Positions 38,223 to 46,951 of a stretch of 64,000 nucleotides of DNA are shown piece by piece (the stretch's first letter is position 1; each line of letters opens with the position of its first letter). Made by a program: the position numbers and the translations under genes. The stretch covers positions 179,423 through 243,422 of the forward strand of contig NZ_JAAARM010000008.1 of assembly GCF_009908285.1 (NCBI RefSeq), given 5' to 3'. A model generated the notes under the pieces. The model was not told where the DNA came from, searched no databases, and was given only the letters and a program-made list of their open reading frames with translations. The stretch is from Pseudomonas sp. Fl4BN1. Its GTDB lineage: Bacteria > Pseudomonadota > Gammaproteobacteria > Pseudomonadales > Pseudomonadaceae.

Positions 38223-38531
38223 AACCATTCCTGGATTGTTGCAACGCGGCGCAAGACCTTACGAACAGGCGCATTGAAGCGTCCGCGTTGATGATGTGGA
38301 TAAGGAGTTGTGCCGGCGGGGGGATCATAGGCAGGGGAATCGACGTCGTACATCGCAGGCCGGGCTTTTCGTACCGGTCCTAGGGAACTTGTTTTTATCG
38401 AGCCCAATACCGCAGATATAGGGGCTCCTGACGCGGATGGGTGGCAACGCGAGGGTCGGAGCAACCTCGAGAAATTCAGGTAAACTGCCGCCCATTGCGT
38501 CCCTGCGCTGAATCTTTCCTACGGTACCCCC
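38223..38531. other. Divergent promoter region, metalloprotease / rhlE
   Basis: 309 bp between divergent genes. A DnaA-box-like TGTGGATAA lies at 38295-38303. There is no ORF with support and no recognised operator; promoters for both genes must lie here. Confidence 0.5.
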
Positions 38532-39863
38532 ATGACATTCGCCACTCTTGGCCTGATCGAACCCTTGCTGCGTGCCCTTGAAACCCTCGGCTACCAGACC
38601 CCGACGCCGGTCCAGGCCCAGGCCATTCCAGCGGTGTTGGCCGGTCGCGACCTGATGGCCGCAGCCCAGACCGGTACTGGCAAGACCGCGGGTTTCGCCC
38701 TGCCGCTGTTGCAATTGCTGACCATGGAAGGGCCGAAGGTCGAGAGCAATTCGGTGCGTGCACTGATACTGGTGCCGACCCGCGAGCTGGCCGAGCAGGT
38801 TCACGAAAGCGTACGCCAGTACGCCGAGCACCTGCCGCTGCGCACCTATGCGGTGTACGGCGGGGTCAGCATCAACCCGCAGATGATGAAGCTGCGCAAA
38901 GGCATCGACTTGCTGGTGGCAACTCCGGGCCGCCTGCTGGACCTTTACCGGCAGAATGCGGTGAAATTCAGCCAGCTACAGACTCTGGTGCTGGATGAAG
39001 CCGACCGCATGCTCGACCTGGGCTTCTCCGAGGAGCTCAAGGATATCTATGCCGCCCTGCCGAAAAAGCGTCAGACTCTGCTGTTCTCCGCAACCTTCTC
39101 CGATGCCATCCGCCTGTTGGCCGGGCAAATGCTCAATGACCCCCTGAGCATCGAAGTCAGCCCGCGTAACGTGGCCGCCAATACGGTCAAGCAATGGGTG
39201 GTGACGGTGGACAAGAAGCGCAAGCCGGAGCTGTTCAGTCACCTGCTGCGTAAGAACCGCTGGAAACAGGTGTTGGTGTTCGCCAAGACCCGTAACGGCG
39301 TGGATGCACTGGTAGAAAAACTCCAGGGCCAGGGCGTGAATGCCGACGGCATCCACGGCGACAAGCCCCAGGCCACTCGCCAGCGCGCCCTGGACCGGTT
39401 CAAGGCCAGCGAGATCCAGATCCTGGTGGCCACCGATGTGGCGGCCCGCGGCCTGGACATCGAAGACCTGCCGCTGGTGGTCAACTTCGATTTGCCGATC
39501 GTGGCCGAGGACTACATCCACCGCATTGGTCGTACCGGGCGTGCCGGGTCCACCGGCGAGGCGATTTCCCTGGTCTGTGCTGACGAGGTCAACCTGCTGT
39601 CGGCGATCGAGATGCTCACTCGCCAGACCCTGACGCGCCACGAAGAACAGGATTTCGAACCCGAGCACCGGGTACCGGAAACCGACGCCAGTGGTCAGGT
39701 ACTCAAGAAGCCGAAGAAACCCAAGAAGCCGAAAACCTCTGGTGGCGGCAAGCGCAACCTGGGCAAGTGGGTGGACAGCGGTGAAGTGGCCGAAGCGCCT
39801 GCGGTGAAGCCGGTGCGCAAGGTCCCGGTGTTCAACACCGGGCCGCGCAAGCGCAAGCCTTGA
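38532..39863 (+). CDS. rhlE: DEAD-box RNA helicase RhlE
   Basis: A 443-residue helicase: Q-motif region GYQTPTPVQAQAIP, Walker A AAQTGTGKTAGF, LDEADRMLD, SATF, and motif VI HRIGRTGRAG. A basic C-terminal tail (about 380-443, KKPKKPKKPKTSGGGKRN) is typical of RhlE for RNA contact. The family acts in rRNA/mRNA remodelling and cold adaptation, and in P. aeruginosa RhlE helicases influence RNase E-linked decay. Confidence 0.92.
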   Translation: MTFATLGLIEPLLRALETLGYQTPTPVQAQAIPAVLAGRDLMAAAQTGTGKTAGFALPLLQLLTMEGPKVESNSVRALILVPTRELAEQVHESVRQYAEHLPLRTYAVYGGVSINPQMMKLRKGIDLLVATPGRLLDLYRQNAVKFSQLQTLVLDEADRMLDLGFSEELKDIYAALPKKRQTLLFSATFSDAIRLLAGQMLNDPLSIEVSPRNVAANTVKQWVVTVDKKRKPELFSHLLRKNRWKQVLVFAKTRNGVDALVEKLQGQGVNADGIHGDKPQATRQRALDRFKASEIQILVATDVAARGLDIEDLPLVVNFDLPIVAEDYIHRIGRTGRAGSTGEAISLVCADEVNLLSAIEMLTRQTLTRHEEQDFEPEHRVPETDASGQVLKKPKKPKKPKTSGGGKRNLGKWVDSGEVAEAPAVKPVRKVPVFNTGPRKRKP

Positions 39864-39882
39864 TCTGAAATCCCGTTGAACC

Positions 39883-39904
39883 CTTCGCCGGCTTGCCGGC
39901 GAAG
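39883..39904. repeat. REP-derived perfect palindrome
   Basis: CTTCGCCGGC-TT-GCCGGCGAAG is a perfect 10-bp stem between convergent rhlE and the flavoprotein gene; it ends 4 bp before the latter's stop codon. It is made of REP core sequence and probably terminates or stabilises both messages. Confidence 0.7.
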
Positions 39905-39908
39905 CTGT

Positions 39909-41141
39909 TTATGGCCTATGGCGCAACCACTGCAGCATCCCCAGCCCGGCCCGGCGCCCACTGGCAAAGCAGGCGGTCAGCAGGTAGCCGCCGGTCGGCG
40001 CTTCCCAGTCGAGCATTTCCCCCGCGCAAAATACGCCTGGCAGTTGCTGGAGCATCAGGCCTTCGTCGAGAGCCTCAAAAGGCACGCCACCAGCGCTACT
40101 GATGGCCTCGTCCAGCGGGCGGGTCTTTACCAGCGTCAAGGGCAGTGCCTTGATCGCCGCTGCCAGGAGCGCCGGATCGTTGAAGGTTGCTGCTGGCGTC
40201 AGCTCACGCAGCAACGCGGCTTTCACGCCTTCGATACCTAACTGGCTCTGCAAGTGCTTGGCCATCGACCGTGAGCCGCGAGGTTTGGCTAGGGCGGCCA
40301 GGACCTTGTCCTGGGGTTTGCTCGGCAGCAGGTCGATATGAATAGTCGCCTGGCCATGTTGATTGATCGCATCGCGAATCGGCGCCGACAGCGCATAGAT
40401 CAGGCTGCCCTCGATGCCACTGGCGGTGATCACGCACTCACCCAGCCGCGGCACGTCGTCGCCAAGGCCGATGGCCACGTTCTTCAGTGGAGCCCCGGCG
40501 AATTTGCTGCGTAGCAACTCGCTCCAGGCGCTGACCTCAAAACCACAGTTGCTCGGTTGCAACGGCGCAACCTGCACACCGCGCTGTTCCAGCAAGGGCA
40601 GCCAGGCCCCGTCGGAACCCAGGCGTGCCCAACTGCCGCCGCCCAATGCCAGCAGAACCCCATCTGCCTGTATCGCGCTTTCACCCTCGGCGTGCTGGAT
40701 GCGCAGGCTGCCGTCGGCATCCCAGCCCAGCCAGCGGTGACGGGTGTGGATCACCACGCCGGTATCTCGCAGGCGCTTGAGCCAGGCGCGCAGCAGCGGC
40801 GCAGCCTTCATATCGGTGGGAAACACCCGCCCGGAGCTGCCGACAAAGGTTTCGATGCCCAGGTCATGAATCCACTGGCACAGCGCCTCGGCACCGAATT
40901 CGCGCAGCAGCGGGGCGATGTACGGTGCCCGTTCGGCGTAGTGGGCGAGAAAGGCCGGGTAGGCTTCGGAGTGGGTGATGTTCATGCCACCGACTCCGGC
41001 CAGGAGGAATTTACGGCCCACCGAAGGCATGGCGTCGTACAGGTCAACCCGGATTCCAGCCTGGCTCAGTACCTCGGCGGCCATCAGACCAGCGGGGCCG
41101 CCACCGATAACCGCGACGTGGGAAGTAGAGGAGGGGGACAT
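39909..41141 (-). CDS. FAD-dependent oxidoreductase of the HI0933/YhiN family
   Basis: A 410-residue flavoprotein. The N-terminal dinucleotide-binding motif is VIGGGPAGLMAAEVLSQAG, followed by GRKFLLAGVGGMNITHS, the HI0933 family signature. SAGGVPFEALDEGLM and FCAGEMLDWEAPTGGYLL are at the C-terminus. The family is large, uncharacterised and has no reliably known substrate. Confidence 0.88.
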   Translation of the reverse strand: MSPSSTSHVAVIGGGPAGLMAAEVLSQAGIRVDLYDAMPSVGRKFLLAGVGGMNITHSEAYPAFLAHYAERAPYIAPLLREFGAEALCQWIHDLGIETFVGSSGRVFPTDMKAAPLLRAWLKRLRDTGVVIHTRHRWLGWDADGSLRIQHAEGESAIQADGVLLALGGGSWARLGSDGAWLPLLEQRGVQVAPLQPSNCGFEVSAWSELLRSKFAGAPLKNVAIGLGDDVPRLGECVITASGIEGSLIYALSAPIRDAINQHGQATIHIDLLPSKPQDKVLAALAKPRGSRSMAKHLQSQLGIEGVKAALLRELTPAATFNDPALLAAAIKALPLTLVKTRPLDEAISSAGGVPFEALDEGLMLQQLPGVFCAGEMLDWEAPTGGYLLTACFASGRRAGLGMLQWLRHRP

Positions 41142-41252
41142 CAGAAAGCCTAGAGAATGGGAGGGGTGGCTATTGTAAGCAATGCTCGGGAACAGCGTCT
41201 GCTGGATGAGTTGTCGGCCATTGGCGTGAGACGCATGCGATGGGATTCATCA

Positions 41253-41512
41253 TCAGATATCCAACAGGTTCAGCAGTCGTTGATTGACCTCTTGTGCATC
41301 AAATTTTTCCTGTGCGATGCGATAGCTTTCCTGGCCCATTCTTTCCAGACGCTCGGGGTGCTCGATGATGAAGAGCATCTTTTCTGCGAGATCAATGACT
41401 GCTGAACCGCAATCTGGCACGTCTGTGGTAATCACAGCGCTACCCACGACATTGGAGACATGTCCTGGGTGCACCACCGGCCCATCTTCAACCAACTGTT
41501 TTTCATTTAAAG
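41253..41512 (-). pseudogene. Glycosyltransferase family 1 remnant
   Basis: The minus-strand frame reads ITTDVPDCGSAVI directly joined to DLAEKMLFIIEHPERLERMG and ends FDAQEVNQRLLNLLDI-stop. These are the C-terminal blocks of GT4/group-1 glycosyltransferases, but the segment between TDVPxC and LAEAM (usually about 20 residues) is missing. The N-terminal ~250 residues are absent and further material before the block is shortened. It starts right at the galE stop in another frame, so it is a decayed gene. Confidence 0.7.
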
Positions 41513-42526
41513 CTACCGGTACCCATCTGGGTTATTCGACTGCCAACGCCACGTATCCTCCATCATCTCCTTCAACCCGAGTTCTGCCTTCCAGCCCAGA
41601 TCGTGAAGTGCCTTGGACGGGGTTGACCAGCATTGTGCAATGTCGCCCTGGCGACGTGGGGAGAGTGTGTAGGGAATGCTGCAGCCAGAGGCTTCCTCGA
41701 ATGCTCGGATCATTTCCAGTACTGAGTAACCCACCCCGGTCCCGAGGTTCCAGGCATTGATACCGGTGTGCTGGGAAATGTAGTTCACGGCTGCTATGTG
41801 CCCTTTGGCAAGATCAACTACATGAATGTAGTCCCGAACACCGGTGCCATCGGGGGTCGGATAGTCGTTGCCATAGATGGAAAGTCTTTCGAGTTTTCCC
41901 ACTGCGACACGGCTTATGTAGGGCAATAGGTTTTCCGGCAGGCCGTTTGGGTCCTCGCCCAGAAGTCCACTCTGGTGTGCACCCACCGGATTGAAGTAGC
42001 GCAACAGGGCAACTGACCAGCGTGGGTCAGCGGCTGCCATATCCTGCAGCATCTTCTCTACCATTAACTTGGAGGTGCCATAGGGGTTGGTAGGTGTTCC
42101 CAGCGGGCAGCTCTCGACAATCGGTATCTGCACTGGGTCGCCGTACACTGTGGCGGAGGAGCTGAACACCAGGCGGTAGATGCCTGCTGCGGCCATGGCC
42201 TGGCACAAGGTGATGCTGCCACTAACGTTGTTCTGATAGTAGGACAAGGGTTGTTTTACGCTCTCTCCGACGGCTTTCAGACCAGCGAAGTGCAATACCA
42301 CATCAATCTCGTACTGGGAAAAAATACGATCGAGGAGGGCGCGGTCGCAAACATCACCTTGAACAAATACAGGGGTGCCACCGGTTATTTGTTGAACGCG
42401 CTGTAGCGAGAGCATTGAACTATTGCACAGGTTATCCAGAACCACCGCCTCGTGGCCTGCCTGAAGCAACTCCAGCAACGTGTGTGAACCAATATACCCT
42501 GCACCGCCAGTTATTAAGAACCGCAT
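41513..42526 (-). CDS. galE: UDP-glucose 4-epimerase
   Basis: A 337-residue SDR epimerase interconverting UDP-Glc and UDP-Gal (or the GlcNAc forms). The NAD-binding motif is [20 protein letters not shown], with the catalytic [10 protein letters not shown] and [12 protein letters not shown] (Y-x3-K) and C-terminal [15 protein letters not shown] motif [12 protein letters not shown]. It is full length and intact. GC is lower than in the flanks; the glycosyltransferase remnant follows it, suggesting the residue of a polysaccharide locus. Confidence 0.95.
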   Translation of the reverse strand: MRFLITGGAGYIGSHTLLELLQAGHEAVVLDNLCNSSMLSLQRVQQITGGTPVFVQGDVCDRALLDRIFSQYEIDVVLHFAGLKAVGESVKQPLSYYQNNVSGSITLCQAMAAAGIYRLVFSSSATVYGDPVQIPIVESCPLGTPTNPYGTSKLMVEKMLQDMAAADPRWSVALLRYFNPVGAHQSGLLGEDPNGLPENLLPYISRVAVGKLERLSIYGNDYPTPDGTGVRDYIHVVDLAKGHIAAVNYISQHTGINAWNLGTGVGYSVLEMIRAFEEASGCSIPYTLSPRRQGDIAQCWSTPSKALHDLGWKAELGLKEMMEDTWRWQSNNPDGYR

Positions 42527-43042
42527 AGTTATGAGCCTGCTTCAAGTGAGTACTGACAATCCGGTCGCAGTATTATCTGGATCTGATGGTGGATTTTGAA
42601 AAATGATACAACACTGCCAATGGGTTTTTAATGCTTTTATTCAGAAAAATCTAGTGCTGTCAATCCTATCGCTTCGGCATAACCCAACAGTTTTTGTGTG
42701 AGGCTCCGCTGTGTGTTCTGTAGTCGAACAGCACTACGTCTATGTTTTTCCACTTGACTCCCAAGTGTTTTAATCTTGGCCGCAAGCCGTAATCTCAGAC
42801 TTGAAACTGGCGTTATATTCGTTGGGTTTAATAATTAATTATTTTCGATAAATCATGGCGTTGTGGGGGGGAGTGGTTTTTATATCTGAGTAACTTGTCT
42901 ATGTTGGCGCCTGGCGCCCTTGGTATAGATCAAGATTCCCATAATGGTGCCTTGGGGGATATTTCGTCTAGGCCGGCGGGCTTTTACCCCATCACTAGTG
43001 TTATTTCTCTAAATGATTTACCCATTGGCCTGTAAGCCCGTA
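42527..43042. other. AT-rich intergenic region upstream of galE
   Basis: About 515 bp of clearly lower GC than the rest of the window, with no supported ORF. It should contain the galE promoter on the minus strand. A loose match to the 17-bp quinate-regulon palindrome occurs at 42714 but was not accepted. Nothing else was recognised. Confidence 0.5.
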
Positions 43043-43430
43043 GCCTCACGTAGATACACAGTGATATTCCGGAAAAAGTGCCCGATCATGTTCATCCACT
43101 AGCTGGAAGTTGGGGTGGAATGCATGTGCAAGCGTTTATGTTTTTCCAGCGACGCTCTCATAGTGGGGTGCTTGTGAGGGGCGTAGTTTTTGGCGAACCA
43201 GTGCAGTTGGAGAGGCTTGGGTGTTTCTCGATGGATCCTCTTGAGAAACTCCAGCCGCTGCTGATGCCAATGTTGATTTCAATATTCCTGGTCGACGGTC
43301 TCTGAAGAGAGTCCAGGGTCGTGAGCAGCGTCACGGTGCCATGACGTACATGATCGTGCGACTGGGTCATGCTCCTGCCGATCCATCGAGGTTTACCGAT
43401 GTGCGGTTGAGCGACTTGCTCAAGGACACG
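43043..43430 (-). pseudogene. IS630-family transposase remnant
   Basis: Two minus-strand frames together read like an IS630 transposase: DHVRHGTVTLLTTLDSL, then after a frameshift HQQRLEFLKRIHRETPKPLQ, NYAPHKHPTMRASLEKHKR, HMHSTPTSS-stop-WMNMIGHFFRNITVYLRE. These correspond to the conserved MTHDYxRHGTxTLFAALD, HQEWLxFLxxI and FTPTSSSWxNxVERFF blocks. The frameshift, an in-frame TAG (43099-43101) and loss of both ends make it inactive. No terminal inverted repeats were found. Confidence 0.75.
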
Positions 43431-43546
43431 ACGCGCAGCTTCGAGGGGCAAAAAAGGTTGACGGCCCCAGCCTGGCTTATCGAGCAAACCGTTATCTGGC
43501 AACCAGTGTGGGTGTCGAAAAACACTAGGGAGGTGCGTCGCCCCCC

Positions 43547-43648
43547 TGATCAAAAAACATCCACCGTTCTGCAGGCCTTGCAGAACAACGGCTCCAGAGC
43601 CTTTCACGCAGGTTATCCACAGGCGGTTCCACAGGGATTGGGGGTAAG
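43547..43648 (+). repeat. 102-bp repeat, copy B
   Basis: TGATCAAAAAACAT ... AGGTTATCCACAGGCGGTTC, ending GGATTGGGGGTAAG; TTATCCACA at 43613-43621, again 66 bp from the left end. It abuts the transposase-remnant region and is followed 32 bp later by copy C in the same orientation. Confidence 0.88.
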
Positions 43649-43680
43649 CGATCCACAACTCCATGACCGTCTGATGTCAC

Positions 43681-43782
43681 TGATCAAAAAACAGGCGATA
43701 GCCTCGGGGCCCCGTGGAACAAAGGCTGTAGAAGCTTTCTCCCAGGTTATCCACAAGCGGTTCCACAGTGGATGTGGGTAAG
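43681..43782 (+). repeat. 102-bp repeat, copy C
   Basis: TGATCAAAAAACAG ... AGGTTATCCACAAGCGGTTC, ending GGATGTGGGTAAG; TTATCCACA at 43747-43755. It is direct tandem to copy B with a 134-bp period and ends 11 bp before the histone-deacetylase-like gene's stop codon. Confidence 0.88.
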
Positions 43783-43793
43783 GATGAGGGCGC

Positions 43794-44714
43794 TCAGTAG
43801 CACCCTGACGTTTCCCAGACCCGCTGTGCACTGTGGTGAAGGATGCCGTGGCGACGGGCCAGGGCCTGGCGGTCCTTGCTGTAGCCGCCGCCGATCACGC
43901 CGACCACCGGGATGTCGCGGCCCAGGCAATGGCGCATGACTCTTTCGTCGCGCTCGGCTACGCCGGCATCGGTAAGTTTGAGGTAGCCCAGGGCATCATC
44001 CTGATGCACGTCGACCCCGGCGTCGTACAGCACCAGGTCCGGTTGGTACAGGGGCAGCAGGTAGTTGAGGGTGTCATCCACCACGTTGAGGTAGTCGGCG
44101 TCGCCCATGCCCATCGGCAGAGGGATGTCCCAGTCGCTCTGGGCCTTGCGCGCAGGGAAGTTCTTTTCGCAGTGCAACGAGACGGTCACCGCATCAGGGG
44201 TATGTTGCAGGATCCGCGCGGTGCCATCGCCTTGATGCACGTCGCAGTCGAATATCAGCACTCGTCCTACGCGCCCGCTTTGCAGCAGGTAATGGCTGAT
44301 CACCGCCAGGTCGTTGAAGATGCAGAACCCCGCCGGATAGTCGTAATGGGCGTGATGGGTGCCGCCGGCCAAGTGGCAGGCCAGGCCATGTTCCAGTGCC
44401 TGTTCGGCGGCCAGTAGTGAACCGCCGACGGCGCGCACGGTGCGCCGGGCCAGGGCTTCGCTCCAGGGCAGGCCGAGGCGCCGTTGGTCTTCCCGGGATA
44501 ACTCGCCACTCATGTAGCGTTCGATATAGCCGGGGTCGTGAGCCAGGGCCAGGACCTCCGGAGGGCAGAGTTGCGGGCGCAGCAGGTCGGCGTCCCGGGT
44601 CAGGCCGCTGTCCACCAGGTGATCGCGCAGCAAGCGGAACTTATCCATGGGGAAGCGGTGTTCCGGCGGAAATTCGGGGCTGTAGTCGTCGTGATAAATC
44701 AGTGGCAATGGCAT
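43794..44714 (-). CDS. Histone deacetylase family protein (AcuC/acetoin-utilisation like)
   Basis: A 306-residue zinc deacetylase fold. The active-site histidine pair is in AGGTHHAHYDYPAGFC, zinc ligands are in FDCDVHQGDGTA (D, H) and LYDAGVDVHQDD (D), and the late glycine motif is VIGGGYSKD. Bacterial members deacetylate acetyl-lysine, acetylpolyamines or small amides; the substrate here is not determinable. Confidence 0.88.
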   Translation of the reverse strand: MPLPLIYHDDYSPEFPPEHRFPMDKFRLLRDHLVDSGLTRDADLLRPQLCPPEVLALAHDPGYIERYMSGELSREDQRRLGLPWSEALARRTVRAVGGSLLAAEQALEHGLACHLAGGTHHAHYDYPAGFCIFNDLAVISHYLLQSGRVGRVLIFDCDVHQGDGTARILQHTPDAVTVSLHCEKNFPARKAQSDWDIPLPMGMGDADYLNVVDDTLNYLLPLYQPDLVLYDAGVDVHQDDALGYLKLTDAGVAERDERVMRHCLGRDIPVVGVIGGGYSKDRQALARRHGILHHSAQRVWETSGCY

Positions 44715-44789
44715 GGCATTTTCTTAGATGAACCCGTAAACGATCCTACCAGCGATGTAGACTTGCACCCATGGAAACGGAGGGCACCG

Positions 44790-45359
44790 ATGGAGCCGAT
44801 ATTGCAACTCGAGAGCGCGCGCCTGTTGCTGCGCCAATGGCGCGACGACGATTTGCCGGCATTTGCGGCAATGTGTGCCGATCCACAGGTGATGCGCTAC
44901 TTTCCCGCGCCCTTGAGTCGTCTGGAAAGTGCCGCGCTGATCGGGCGGGTACGCGGGCATTTTGCCGAGCACGGCTTCGGGGTCTGGGCCCTCGAGCGTA
45001 AGGACACTGGTGCTTTCATCGGTTTTACCGGCCTGGGCGTCGTCGGTTTCGAGGCGTCGTTCACCCCGGCAGTGGAAATCGCCTGGCGCCTGGCTCGCGA
45101 GCACTGGGGCCTGGGTTATGCCAGCGAGGCGGCCTGGACTGCCTTGCGTTGCGGCTTCGACCGCCTGGCCCTGGACGAGGTAGTGGCCTTTACCACCCGG
45201 GCCAATCTGCCGTCGCAGAAGGTCATGCAGGCCATCGGCATGCACCACGCCGCCGAGGAGGATTTCGCCCATCCGAACCTCGCCAGCGATCATCCGCTGC
45301 GCGAGCATGTGCTGTACCGAATTACCCGTGAACAATGGCTGGAAACCTTGCATGGATAG
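44790..45359 (+). CDS. GNAT family N-acetyltransferase (RimJ/RimL type)
   Basis: A 189-residue acetyltransferase starting MEPILQLESARLLLRQWRDD. It has AWRLAREHWGLGYASEAAWT (acetyl-CoA pyrophosphate loop) and NLPSQKVMQAIGM, as in RimJ/RimL-like proteins. The ATG at 44790 is chosen because the conserved ESARLLLR begins right after it. The target amine is unknown. Confidence 0.88.
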   Translation: MEPILQLESARLLLRQWRDDDLPAFAAMCADPQVMRYFPAPLSRLESAALIGRVRGHFAEHGFGVWALERKDTGAFIGFTGLGVVGFEASFTPAVEIAWRLAREHWGLGYASEAAWTALRCGFDRLALDEVVAFTTRANLPSQKVMQAIGMHHAAEEDFAHPNLASDHPLREHVLYRITREQWLETLHG

Positions 45360-45462
45360 CAGGCGCGCACGTTTAGAATGTGCCGACGAGATAGCTGGCC
45401 CCAATTGAAGTCACCGCCGCAGCCGAGATTGCGCGGTTTTGCTCTGTGTGAGGAGAGTCTGA

Positions 45463-46332
45463 ATGAGTCATGTGTTGGATGACCTGGTCGATCTGTTGAC
45501 CCTGGAAGCCATCGAAGAAAACCTGTTTCGCGGTCGCAGCCAGGACCTCGGTTTTCGCCAGCTGTTTGGCGGCCAGGTGCTCGGCCAGTCGTTGTCCGCG
45601 GCCAGTCAGACGGTGGAGGAGGCGCGCCATGTGCACTCCATGCACGGTTATTTCCTGCGTCCGGGGGATGCCGCCTTGCCGGTGGTGTACCAGGTGGACC
45701 GGGTGCGCGACGGTGGCAGTTTCAGCACCCGGCGGGTGACGGCGATCCAGAAGGGCAACCCGATCTTCACTTGCAGCGCCTCTTTCCAGTACGACGAACA
45801 AGGCTTCGAGCACCAGAACAGCATGCCGCAGGTAGTGGGGCCGGAAAACCTGCCTTCCGAGCTGGAAATCACCACCCAGCGCGCGCACCTGATTCCCGAG
45901 CACATGCGTGAAAAACTGCTGTGCCCCAAACCCATCGAAGTGCGCCCGGTGACCGAGAAGGATCCCTACAACCCACAGCCGATGGACCCGGTGAAGTACG
46001 TCTGGTTTCGCGCCGATGGCGCCTTGGCCGATAGTCCGGCTTTGCACAAGTACCTGTTGGCCTACGCCTCAGACTTCGGCCTGCTGACCACTTCGATGCT
46101 GCCGCATGGCAAGTCGGTGTGGCAGAAGGATATGCAAGTCGCCAGCCTCGACCACGCCCTGTGGTTCCACGGTAACCTGCGCGCCGACGACTGGCTGCTG
46201 TACGCCATGGACAGTCCCTGGGCTGGTAATTCCCGAGGCTTTTCCCGGGGCAGCGTGTTCAACCGTGCCGGTCAGCTGGTAGCCTCGGTGACTCAGGAAG
46301 GGTTGATCCGTCATCGCAAGGATTGGGCATGA
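45463..46332 (+). CDS. tesB: Acyl-CoA thioesterase II
   Basis: A 289-residue double-hotdog thioesterase hydrolysing medium- and long-chain acyl-CoA. TesB marks: FRGRSQDLGFRQLFGGQVLGQ near the N-terminus, HSMHGYFLRPGD, and the active-site Asp/Thr/Gln region LDHALWFHGNLRADDWLLY. GAGGAG precedes the ATG. The stop overlaps the start of the HAD gene (ATGA), so the two are translationally coupled. Confidence 0.96.
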   Translation: MSHVLDDLVDLLTLEAIEENLFRGRSQDLGFRQLFGGQVLGQSLSAASQTVEEARHVHSMHGYFLRPGDAALPVVYQVDRVRDGGSFSTRRVTAIQKGNPIFTCSASFQYDEQGFEHQNSMPQVVGPENLPSELEITTQRAHLIPEHMREKLLCPKPIEVRPVTEKDPYNPQPMDPVKYVWFRADGALADSPALHKYLLAYASDFGLLTTSMLPHGKSVWQKDMQVASLDHALWFHGNLRADDWLLYAMDSPWAGNSRGFSRGSVFNRAGQLVASVTQEGLIRHRKDWA

Positions 46333-46922
46333 GTCTTTCAGACATAGAACATTGGGTGTTCGACATGGACGGCACCCTGACCATTGCCGTGCATGACTTC
46401 GCGGCGATTCGTCAGGCACTGTCGATTCCTCCTGAGGAGGACATCCTCACGCATCTGGCGGCGTTGCCGGCGGCTGAGTCCGCAGCCAAGCACGCATGGC
46501 TGTTGCAGCATGAGCGCGAACTGGCGCTGGGTTCACGCCCGGCGCCGGGTGCGGTAGAGCTGGTACGTGACCTGGCCGCACGCGGTTATCGGCTGGGCAT
46601 CCTGACCCGCAATGCTCGGGAGTTGGCCCACGTAACCCTGGAGGCCATCGGCCTGGCAGACTGCTTTGCCGAGGCGGATGTACTGGGGCGTGACGAGGCA
46701 CCGCCCAAACCCCATCCCGGTGGTTTGTTGAAGCTGGCCCAAGCCTGGGATGTGGCACCGGAGCGAATGGTCATGGTTGGTGATTATCGTTTTGACCTGG
46801 ACTGCGGGCGTGCAGCGGGAACCCGTACCGTGCTGGTGAACCTGCCGGACAATCCATGGCCGGAGCTGACCGACTGGCATGCGCAGGATTGCGCGCAGTT
46901 GCGTGGGTTGCTTTCGGCCTGA
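46329..46922 (+). CDS. HAD family hydrolase
   Basis: A 197-residue HAD phosphatase of the Gph-like subgroup. Motif I is FDMDGTLT (both Asp present), motif II is ILTRNAREL (Thr), and motif III/IV is PKPHPGG and MVGDYRFDLDCGRAAG. The substrate is unknown. It is coupled to tesB by a 4-bp ATGA overlap. Confidence 0.9.
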   Translation: MSLSDIEHWVFDMDGTLTIAVHDFAAIRQALSIPPEEDILTHLAALPAAESAAKHAWLLQHERELALGSRPAPGAVELVRDLAARGYRLGILTRNARELAHVTLEAIGLADCFAEADVLGRDEAPPKPHPGGLLKLAQAWDVAPERMVMVGDYRFDLDCGRAAGTRTVLVNLPDNPWPELTDWHAQDCAQLRGLLSA

Positions 46923-46925
46923 GGG

Positions 46926-46951
46926 CCTTCGCCGGCAAGCCGGCTCCTACT
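46926..46951. repeat. REP element
   Basis: CTTCGCCGGCAAGCCGGCTC followed by CTAC, the same orientation as the 17.49-kb copy. It fills the gap between convergent genes and reaches the stop codon of the next one. Confidence 0.8.

Noticed and set aside
42714..42730. TGTTCTGTAGTCGAACA upstream of galE as a fifth regulon palindrome
   Set aside because: Three mismatches that break symmetry, far (about 190 bp) from galE, and in AT-rich DNA; likely chance.
43158..43781. Long ORFs on both strands across the repeat/IS region (for example one reading PQSLWNRLWIT)
   Set aside because: They are translations of the 102-bp repeats and of the decayed transposase in wrong frames; no RBS and no protein-like composition.
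31988..43782. TTATCCACA boxes as a chromosomal replication origin
   Set aside because: Only one box per repeat, no DnaA-box cluster, no AT-rich unwinding element, and dnaA/dnaN/gyrB are not nearby.
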